Below are positions 59,811-64,000 of a stretch of 64,000 nucleotides of DNA, piece after piece. Each line of letters starts with the position of its first letter. The first letter of the stretch is position 1. A program made the translations under genes and the position numbers. This stretch comes from Monoplex corrugatus (Eukaryota; Mollusca; Gastropoda; Littorinimorpha; Ranellidae), in assembly GCA_030674185.1 (NCBI GenBank), contig JAPXFY010000018.1, positions 50,653,755 through 50,717,754 of the forward strand. Reading direction: 5' to 3'. Below the pieces are notes generated by a model, which saw nothing but the letters and a program-made list of their open reading frames with translations, was not told the DNA's origin and did no database searches.

Positions 59811-62800
59811 TCTCTATGTGGAATAACGATACTTAATTGAATTAAAAATGAATGGTAATACCAGTCGTCGTGGTGTAGTGGTTCAACGCAACGGACTACT
59901 GACTGGAAGGTTGTGGATTCCAATCCCCATCAGTACCTTCAAAAATCACTGTGGGATTTTTCGAATCTAACCAGCTCCTACCTAGAGTTGGGCATGTTAT
60001 CGGCTTATTGGGAAGACTGGAACCACACAGTCCAGTCTCATCCACTTTACGGATGCGTCACTGAGGGTGCTGCTGAAATCTTCTGACCAGCACCACAGGT
60101 TGACACCAGGATATATTATAATAGTAAATGTAGAGTACAGCCCTGTCATGCAGTTTCAATCCTAGATGGAACTCCATAGCTTCATGATTATCATCCTCAT
60201 CGACATCATCATCATTGCATTATAAAAACAAAACAAAATTAAACAAAAAACTGTGCCTTCTTTTGATGTCATTAAGGCGCCACAAAAAATGGGACGAAAA
60301 GGTCAGCGCAAAGGTAACCTCCCTGGGTGCGATGACCCTAAAAAAAAAAAAAAAGAAATTAAAAAAAACGGTAATTCAATGAAATCAAATTTGGCTTCCA
60401 GCTGATTAATTTTAATAACACAGAAATAATTAGACTTATTTGACTTAAACATAAATGGTAATTTGATGAAATCAAATTTGATTTCCAGCTGATTAACTTT
60501 AGTAACAAAAAGTTTACTTACAAAGTTTTGGCACTGACGAAGCCGGCATTTCTGACGAATTTTGTTAGGACCACCAAATTTCCGCATGTCCTGAAATGAA
60601 ATACAGCATGTTAAGGTAACAATAATAATAGTCTCATTTGTACAGGAAAGGGGAATTGGGAGCACCTGGTCACAACAGGAAAGCTGGAGGGAAAGAGAGC
60701 ACCAGGTAGACCCAGGGAGAAGATATTGGATGGACTTGCAGATTGACTGAAGACAGAGAGGGTGGTAGAGGTGCTTGAGGCAACAAGGGATACAAACAGA
60801 TGGGAGGCCATGATCACCAACACCATGTGGCTGGGCATTTGATGATGATGATGATAGCACAAACAGACCTTATCAAAAGTACACTCACTGCATTATACAA
60901 ACTGATCATTATCAAATTTCATATGATGACAATAGTAGGCCTGATCTGTGAAAAAAAAAATGATGGAAGTTACAAATATTGACTGCCGCACAAATATTCA
61001 AGAGAAACTTTTGCCACTGTCACAGAAAAAAACAACAACGGAAAATGTGACCAAAAAAAAACAACTGAAAGAAGAAAACAGATCACTTCTATAAATAGCA
61101 CTGACTGCTAATGATTTATCAAATTTTCACAAAGCACCTGTCATCCTTTCACAAAATACATTTGTCGCATCTACAATATTACATCTATCGCATCTACAAT
61201 ATTAACTCAGGATGGGTACATCACAACCACTGTTAACCCCTCACAGAATGACCAAGTCACATTCACACTGAACTCAAGTACTGTAACCTGCACGTGCCAC
61301 AAGACATAAGCATTATAATCCAACCTTTTTAAAAGGAATACACTTTAACTTTAACTCTTTGACTCCTGCATCCTGTCCACCAACATCCTGCATTGTCAAC
61401 CATGCTAGCAAAGCAAAAACTTCACCCTTTTACTCCCTCACCCTATCCACCAGCTGCCTTCACCAATATACTAAACTAAAGGGAACTTACTCAGCTTTCC
61501 ATACATGCATGAATTTTTATATGTATCACTGTGGTTCTGTCCCTTCAAGTAAGAGTTTCAAGCTTGGGAGTTTGTTCAAAAATGATTCACAGTATTCCCA
61601 CAATTCCATATGTGCTTCATCCAAATCTGCCTTTAATCATCTGGCAGACTTCTTACACCTTTGCAACATCCTGTGTGTGGACAGTTCATGAAATGAACAG
61701 GGGGGGGTAGAATGGAAGCTATGAAACACTGACATCACCACAATGACTGGATCATTTAGAATGGCAGCAAACAGGCCAAGTTTTGTGTCACACGGCTGGG
61801 AGTGGGACTGAACTTGAAACATCAGATCTAGAGTCCAGAGCCTTTTATTGTTATTGCTGTTTAAAGCCCAGCCGACTGCACAGAGCCATATTAGGGCTAT
61901 AACCAAATCAAAACATGCAAAACTTCAACAGGAAAAAAAAGAAAAAGAAAAGTACACAAATCAATGCATTTGTGCACATAATCTAAGGACATGCCCCTGA
62001 CACTGGCCACGTAGCCTGATCAACAGAACTAGCAAGCCTATATCAACTAAGCACAACTGACATGAAACACACCCACACAATGAATTTTTGCCAATGTATA
62101 ACGCAAGCTGCAGTGAAGTGAACAAATTAACAAAGATCAACATTACCTTGCAGAAGTCACAGCGGCCACAGTCCTGTTTGATGTGACAAGCAGTACACTC
62201 TCCACACCTTCTGGACGACTTCTTTGCTTTGACCTGCCAACACAATAATCATGATGGTAACAATAATCTGCTATTATATTGTACTTATTTACCCTCCACT
62301 TGCAGGGTATAAACAACTTTCAACAACAACAAAATTGTACTGACACAAAAAAATTATTATCTGACTACCTATACCAAACTCGAACATACTTTCACCAAAT
62401 AATGAGATAATAATCGTGGTAAAGGAGAGCAAATTTTTGCAGCAGTCTGCAGACCTGCCAACCCCATTCATTAACATGCAAGAATAGTACTCAGGCAAAA
62501 ACTGAGCATGCCAACCCCATTCATTAACATGCAAGAATAGCACTCAGGCAAAAACTGAGCATGCCAACCCCATTCATTAACATGCAAGAATAGCACTCAG
62601 GCAAAAACTGAGCATAGCCAAATGACATATGACAGTAGCAAGATGCATATCTACAAAGAAAAATCCCATCAAAAACATAAAATCTCAGTTAAAAATGACA
62701 TTTACGTGCATGGTGCACACTGGATGCGACATTAATAAGACAAATGAATAATGAGCAAGAATATTCTGTTCATAAATAAATATAATATATCCACCCCCCC

Positions 62801-64000
62801 TTCCACCTGAGCACCAGAGGGATTCTCAATGCTTTTTCACTTTTTCATACCAGAGATTCTTGTCGTCTTTTTGCATCCACCTGAAATTCTTATTCAAGCA
62901 AACACACTTCACAATGATCCAAGCTTCCTTTACAAGGTAATTCTGACTCATTGGCCCATCCTAAATTATCCAAATTCAAGGAAGAAAGGCCAAGACATGA
63001 TTTGGTTAGAAGATGAGGCCTTTTTTTTTCTTCTTTTTTTTCTTTTTCTTTAATGTGAACATGCAAGCAAATATTTTAGACTTACTACACTTTCGTGCTA
63101 GCAATGTAGTCAGACATTCCAGACAACATTTTTACACACACACACACACAAATACACACACACACACATACATACATATATATATGCATGCACACCTCTG
63201 CTTGATCTTTTACCTCATCAAAATAATTTGAACATCAGCAGAAAGACACAGAAAACATAGAAGACTGCTGTCAGACATAGCATGCTACATCAAAAGCATA
63301 ACACCTGAATTTGTACGAAGTATGATATGAACATACTTTACAGATGTCTTAGCTCACTGCTCATAAAAAGGTAGGTAATACATCATTTCAAATGCCAAAC
63401 CTTTAATCTTCATCCCTTTTAGAGATGACATCATGAGACTGTTACATCATAAATGACAAGGTGTCAAAATACGTTACATTTCAATGTACTTCGTGATAGA
63501 GTCTTTCAACAAGCATCTTAAAATGTTCTTAGTCTTTACAAAACTGCAGCTGGGTGACATCTGACCTTTTCTCTGAGCTTCGATCGGTATTCTTTCGTGA
63601 TGCCTCTCTTGACAACATCCACGTCACTTGTGGACTCACTCTTCCTGTCTGTCTTCTTCTTCTTGTATTTGATCTCCAGCGACGGGTTCTTGGCTGTAAG
63701 CAAGACTGACAAAGTTGAACATTTTCTTTTCTGCATTTCTAGACCAACGTTATTACTTGTGTAGATACCATGTCTGTGGGTTTTTTTAAACAGTTTTGTA
63801 AATATGATTATGTTACAATTATAACCCTTTCTGCAGTTTTATTTCCTTTGCAGCAATACATGTATATCAAGCTGTACAGGTCGATGGTATTAAAATGATG
63901 TTAACCATGATGTCAAGACAATAAAAACCAACTAACAATACAACTAATAACTGAAAAAAAATCTACAAACCAGTAACTTTCACTACCACCACCCCTTTTT
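39683..64000 (-). CDS. CXXC1: CXXC finger protein 1 (CFP1), 12 exons, 5' end off window
   Basis: CpG-binding subunit that brings the SET1/COMPASS H3K4 methyltransferase to CpG islands (family knowledge). Exons, 5' to 3': 63693-63566, 62233-62147, 60590-60522, 59084-58996, 56821-56782, 56328-56233, 55039-54843, 46547-46340, 45362-45255, 43046-42903, 42285-42133, 39826-39683. Every junction keeps phase and yields about 487 codons with the stop at 39683-39685. Seen in order: a basic linker, the CXXC zinc finger with eight cysteines and KFGG, an acidic Ser-rich stretch, Lys-rich exons, a cysteine cluster ([19 protein letters not shown]), a coiled coil, and the C-terminal Cys/His domain ([28 protein letters not shown]) that contacts SET1 in the family. 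The N-terminal PHD finger is not visible and must lie beyond 64000. Its largest intron (46548-54842) holds a DIRS element. Confidence 0.95.
40209..40401. mobile_element. Palindromic TTAA MITE family M, copy A
   Basis: Starts and ends with TTAA followed by CCCTTTGACTCCCGCACCC-type repeats. The centre is a near-perfect palindrome around GAAGCTGGTGGATAGGGTGA and its complement, able to form a hairpin of over 50 bp. Confidence 0.75.
41041..41676 (-). mobile_element. Non-autonomous piggyBac-like element, family A, copy 2
   Basis: TTAA at both ends (41041-41044 and 41673-41676). Homologous in reverse to 13702-14382. End sequences are TTAACCCTTTCGGTGCC and, reversed, TTAACCTGCTCACTGCC. Confidence 0.65.
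41250..41462 (-). pseudogene. Transposase-like N-terminal fragment in family A copy 2
   Basis: A 70-codon open frame with an acidic stretch ([20 protein letters not shown]), comparable to acidic N-termini of piggyBac transposases. No catalytic domain follows. The homologous text in copy 1 is frameshifted. Confidence 0.4.
41768..42006. mobile_element. Mariner-type MITE
   Basis: 239 bp with inverted repeats of about 28 bp (CAGGGGGATGCAAAAGTAGG, then TATACAGT; the other end differs at one base plus the tip), flanked by TA at both sides. There is no coding capacity. Confidence 0.85.
42060..42116. repeat. (TGTA)n microsatellite
   Basis: About 14 perfect TATG/TGTA units in the CXXC1 intron next to exon 42133-42285. 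Confidence 0.95.
42133..42285 (-). CDS. CXXC1: CXXC1 exon, C-terminal domain
   Basis: Encodes [40 protein letters not shown] and EIDLERLRQ. Donor GTATGA. Confidence 0.95.
42903..43046 (-). CDS. CXXC1: CXXC1 exon, conserved core of C-terminal domain
   Basis: Encodes [40 protein letters not shown] and PEHTKERK. Its acceptor follows a (TG)n tract on the coding strand. Donor GTAATG. Confidence 0.95.
43082..43230. repeat. (CA)n microsatellite upstream of a CXXC1 exon
   Basis: About 145 bp of CA repeats starting 36 bases upstream of the acceptor for exon 42903-43046. On the coding strand it is (TG)n. Confidence 0.95.
43294..43396. repeat. (GA)n/(CAGA)n microsatellite
   Basis: GAGA and CAGACAGA runs between the (CA)n and (GT)n tracts. 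Confidence 0.85.
43541..43683. repeat. (GT)n microsatellite
   Basis: GT repeats, the complement of the (CA)n tract 310 bp to the left. The two could pair as an inverted repeat. Confidence 0.95.
44335..44656. mobile_element. TTAA MITE family M, copy B with tandem left units
   Basis: Four tandem units of about 70 bp, each starting TTAACCCTTTGAYTCCC and ending AGCAAAGCAAATAC, are followed by an inverted right end that finishes GTCAAAGGGTTAA. Confidence 0.75.
44657..44905 (+). mobile_element. tRNA-derived SINE, family S2, copy 2
   Basis: Head with CTAACTGGGAGATCTAGGTT and CAAACC. Body with GGTGGAGATTTTTCTATATT, GCAGACCTGCTACTGCCTGA and CAGAGTATCAAATACAC, matching 25390-25640. Confidence 0.55.
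45255..45362 (-). CDS. CXXC1: CXXC1 exon, start of C-terminal zinc domain
   Basis: Encodes [20 protein letters not shown] and [16 protein letters not shown]. Donor GTGTGT, phase 0. Confidence 0.95.
45982..46270. repeat. Recent 143-bp tandem duplication
   Basis: 45982-46124 and 46125-46270 match almost base for base (for example GCCCAGCTGTGAAACAACTA and GAGGAGAGTGTGATCACCTC in both). It lies in the intron just 3' of CXXC1 exon 46340-46547. Confidence 0.9.
46340..46547 (-). CDS. CXXC1: CXXC1 exon, coiled coil
   Basis: Encodes [20 protein letters not shown], then [19 protein letters not shown] and [18 protein letters not shown]. Human has YEILPQRIQQWQQSPC. Donor GTGAGT. Confidence 0.95.
46847..46974 (+). 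repeat. DIRS inverted terminal repeat, right end of the element
   Basis: Runs ACCGTGGCTCACTGATGCAA to CTCTTCCTCTTTT. It is the inverted match of 52301-52430 with very few differences. Confidence 0.9.
47044..47140. repeat. DIRS internal complementary region
   Basis: Its left half (GTGAGCCACGGTAAGTATGT, TAGATTAAACGTAATTTTAG) is the reverse complement of 46803-46857. Its right half (TTAATTACACATACTATACC, GTGGCTCACTGATGCA) is the reverse complement of 52413-52446. The fused ends give the circle-junction template expected for DIRS replication. Confidence 0.88.
47168..48069 (-). pseudogene. DIRS tyrosine recombinase, frameshifted
   Basis: Read across frames, the middle part (near 47765-47680) has [20 protein letters not shown], like the first active-site region of these recombinases. 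The last part has [13 protein letters not shown], then [19 protein letters not shown]; the tyrosine in SYRRDV is at the expected nucleophile position. The upstream core needs at least one frame change near 47735 and the catalytic Arg box (HEIGA rather than HEIRA-like) looks altered. A defective copy. Confidence 0.7.
48482..49664 (-). pseudogene. DIRS reverse transcriptase/RNase H, internally deleted
   Basis: RT block A is clear ([20 protein letters not shown], then YLQF and FQFRAFPHG). About 30 codons later the text is already RNase H (LFTDAS, a stop, SGWGAYVG), so the YLDD-type catalytic box and the connecting region are missing. The RNase H part continues [20 protein letters not shown] and [18 protein letters not shown], ending [13 protein letters not shown]. 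At least one frame change near 48960 and a stop codon in the RNase H start make it inactive. Confidence 0.8.
49700..52199 (-). pseudogene. DIRS ORF1 (gag-like) region with internal repeats
   Basis: Begins with a frame starting [20 protein letters not shown] at 52199. Downstream it is Pro/Ser/Arg-rich with repeating peptide blocks such as [10 protein letters not shown] and [18 protein letters not shown]. There are several stops and frame changes. Assigned as ORF1 from position and element type, since gag-like proteins of DIRS elements are poorly conserved. Confidence 0.5.
50380..51960. repeat. Degenerate tandem repeats in DIRS ORF1
   Basis: The block CTGACGCCCGTAATAGG, then CTCCCTTGGCCCGCCTGGCG and AACCAGGGGG, recurs near 50565, 51045 and 51680. 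A second block (TTTGCCAAGGCGAACAAG, CTCTGTCCGG) recurs near 50390, 50460, 51495 and 51570. Units are about 480 and 640 bp apart. Confidence 0.8.
52301..52430 (+). repeat. DIRS inverted terminal repeat, left end of the element
   Basis: Inverted match of 46847-46974. It contains GCGCATGCGCAAGACATGGA and ends GTGAGCCACGGT. Confidence 0.9.
52905..53609 (+). mobile_element. RTE-type LINE, 5'-truncated, 14-bp target duplication
   Basis: A 705-bp insertion in CXXC1 intron, ending in (GAT)n. Flanked by AACAGCTCAGTAAA at 52891-52904 and 53610-53623, a perfect match. Antisense to CXXC1. Confidence 0.9.
52914..53465 (+). pseudogene. RTE-type LINE ORF, C-terminal fragment
   Basis: Encodes [20 protein letters not shown], then [20 protein letters not shown] and [10 protein letters not shown], where an extra base shifts the frame relative to the copy at 28926 ([10 protein letters not shown]). 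This copy retains the [15 protein letters not shown] segment that 28926 has lost. Confidence 0.75.
53788..53976. mobile_element. TTAA MITE family M, copy C
   Basis: TTAA at both ends. Central palindrome CTCCACTAGCTTCCTGAAGC with GGTGGAGAGGGTGAGGAAGT. Confidence 0.75.
54434..54804. repeat. Inverted repeat pair with ~230-bp spacer
   Basis: 54434-54503 (AACCAAAACCGAAAGTGGTA ... AGGTGGAATTTCA) is matched by the complement at 54733-54804 (GAAATTCCACCTGAGGACTG ... TTTTCGGTTTTGGTT). The spacer contains a 38-bp direct duplication near 54652-54730. It may be an unclassified foldback element. Confidence 0.75.
54843..55039 (-). CDS. CXXC1: CXXC1 exon, cysteine cluster
   Basis: Encodes [20 protein letters not shown], an acidic stretch, then [12 protein letters not shown] and [14 protein letters not shown]. 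Human has PQCLGPGCV and SKYCSDDCGMKLA. Ends in phase 2 at GTAAAG. Confidence 0.93.
55407..55597. mobile_element. TTAA MITE family M, copy D
   Basis: The left end has lost TTAACCCTTTG. Inside are GGGACTCCCACACCCTATCC, a palindromic centre around AGCTTCCTGCAGAAAACTGA, and the intact right end GTCACAGGGTTAA. Confidence 0.65.
55910..56125. repeat. (GATA)n microsatellite
   Basis: About 200 bp of GATA with GACA variants. Open frames through it are repeat artefacts. Confidence 0.95.
56233..56328 (-). CDS. CXXC1: CXXC1 exon, lysine-rich
   Basis: Encodes [20 protein letters not shown] and [12 protein letters not shown], matching the basic region of CFP1. Phase 0 at both ends. Donor GTATTA. Confidence 0.85.
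56595..56655. repeat. (CA)n microsatellite
   Basis: CA repeats in the CXXC1 intron between exons 56233 and 56782. Confidence 0.9.
56782..56821 (-). CDS. CXXC1: CXXC1 40-bp microexon, acidic
   Basis: Encodes [13 protein letters not shown]. The split codon completed by its first base gives DEES, like the acidic DTEES of human CFP1. Acceptor TTTTTCAG, donor GTGTGT. Confidence 0.8.
57571..57855 (+). pseudogene. pogo/Tigger transposase C-terminal fragment
   Basis: 94 codons with an acidic stretch ([20 protein letters not shown]) and an ending [15 protein letters not shown], like the TTI(D/T)xFF motif at the end of Tigger-type proteins, which resembles a PCNA-binding box. The DNA-binding and DDE domains are missing. 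Confidence 0.65.
57898..57928. repeat. Poly(G) run
   Basis: About 28 G with one T and one A interruption, inside the pogo-type element. Prone to assembly error. Confidence 0.85.
58040..58995. other. CXXC1 intron, local duplication only
   Basis: GAGACAATGTTGCACATACT and TACCATGTCTCATGAGTAAG recur about 65 bp apart near 58400-58530. Nothing else recognised. Confidence 0.45.
58996..59084 (-). CDS. CXXC1: CXXC1 exon, variable linker
   Basis: Encodes [20 protein letters not shown] and QETSLLTFT. Not conserved with human by eye, but the acceptor (TATTGCAG), the donor (GTGAGT) and both phases fit the flanking exons exactly. Confidence 0.75.
59085..59670. other. CXXC1 intron, nothing recognised
   Basis: An open minus-strand frame runs upstream from exon 58996-59084, but splice signals place the exon start at 59084. 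No repeat seen. Confidence 0.4.
59678..59808. repeat. (CACG)n then (CA)n microsatellite
   Basis: CGCA/CACG units, then over 60 bp of CA. Confidence 0.95.
59860..60130 (+). mobile_element. tRNA-derived SINE, family S3
   Basis: The head GTCGTCGTGGTGTAGTGGTT has an A-box-like segment, and GGATTCCAATCCCC is B-box-like. The body has CACTGTGGGATTTTTCGAAT and GGGCATGTTATCGGCTTATT. Confidence 0.65.
60522..60590 (-). CDS. CXXC1: CXXC1 exon, second half of CXXC finger
   Basis: Encodes [20 protein letters not shown] then QNF. KFGG and the two last zinc cysteines (QKC, RQC) are intact. Donor GTAAGT. Confidence 0.95.
60640..60858 (+). mobile_element. RTE-type LINE 3' end, short
   Basis: Contains GGGGAATTGGGAGCACCTGG, GGAGGGAAAGAGAGCACCAG and a (GAT)n tail. 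About 200 bp remain of the family at 28815 and 52905. Confidence 0.8.
61351..61457. mobile_element. TTAA MITE family M, copy E (partial)
   Basis: TTAACTCTTTGACTCCTGCA, CATTGTCAACCATGCTAGCA and a second unit with CACCCTATCCACCAGCTGCC. The right half is missing. Confidence 0.6.
62147..62233 (-). CDS. CXXC1: CXXC1 exon, first half of CXXC finger
   Basis: Encodes [20 protein letters not shown] and DCGRCDFCK: the two CGxCxxC clusters. Donor GTAATG. Confidence 0.95.
62455..62618. repeat. 53-bp minisatellite, three units
   Basis: Unit ATGCCAACCCCATTCATTAA, CATGCAAGAATAGCACTCAG, GCAAAAACTGAGC, nearly identical in all three copies. Confidence 0.95.
62640..63565. other. CXXC1 intron, nothing recognised except a CA tract
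   Basis: A T-rich run near 63018-63052 and CA/TA repeats at 63136-63185. No coding block supported. Confidence 0.4.
63566..63693 (-). CDS. CXXC1: CXXC1 exon (linker after PHD finger)
   Basis: Encodes [20 protein letters not shown] and a basic tail ending LREK. Human CFP1 has DPKLEIRYRHKKSRE here. Two bases complete a codon from the exon beyond the window. Donor GTCAGA. Confidence 0.9.

Overview
The window is animal nuclear DNA: intron-rich genes with GT/AG junctions, long AT-rich introns, abundant (CA)n, (GATA)n and (ATT)n microsatellites, tRNA-derived SINEs, LINEs, TTAA-flanked DNA transposons and a DIRS-type tyrosine-recombinase retrotransposon. The protein sequences are bilaterian and the repeat mixture suggests a mollusc, most likely a marine gastropod. 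That placement is inference, since no rRNA or mitochondrial marker is present. There is no bacterial-style operon organisation.

Three protein genes are well supported. (1) 992-4346, plus strand: the large last coding exon of a single-pass leucine-rich-repeat membrane protein; its 5' exon(s) with the signal peptide are not visible. (2) 10163-34115, minus strand: a complete 10-exon POGLUT1/rumi protein O-glucosyltransferase gene. All intron phases agree and give a 406-residue product. (3) 39683 to beyond 64000, minus strand: 12 exons of CXXC1 (CFP1), the CpG-binding subunit of the SET1 H3K4 methyltransferase complex. The CXXC finger and the conserved C-terminal domain are present; the N-terminal PHD finger lies off the right edge. 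POGLUT1 modifies EGF repeats in the ER and CXXC1 acts on chromatin, so I see no functional link beyond adjacency. A weak set of plus-strand exon candidates (34557-35759) may be a small divergent gene next to the POGLUT1 start.

Most other sequence is transposon-derived and lies in introns. The most notable element is a 5.6-kb DIRS-like element (about 46803-52446, minus strand) in a CXXC1 intron, with inverted terminal repeats and an internal complementary region that fuses copies of both outer ends; its coding region is decayed. Five or more 5'-truncated RTE-type LINE copies with (GAT)n tails are present, three with perfect 12-17 bp target duplications. One is nested inside an older, oppositely oriented RTE copy, and another looks 5'-inverted. 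Other elements are an R2-like LINE C-terminus with a restriction-like endonuclease, a CR1/Jockey-group LINE, three TTAA-flanked piggyBac-like non-autonomous families, a palindromic TTAA MITE family, a pogo/Tigger deletion derivative, a mariner MITE, several SINEs and many minisatellites. One minisatellite (78-bp unit) has a SINE inserted in it.

No CRISPR array, rRNA gene or functional tRNA gene was recognised.
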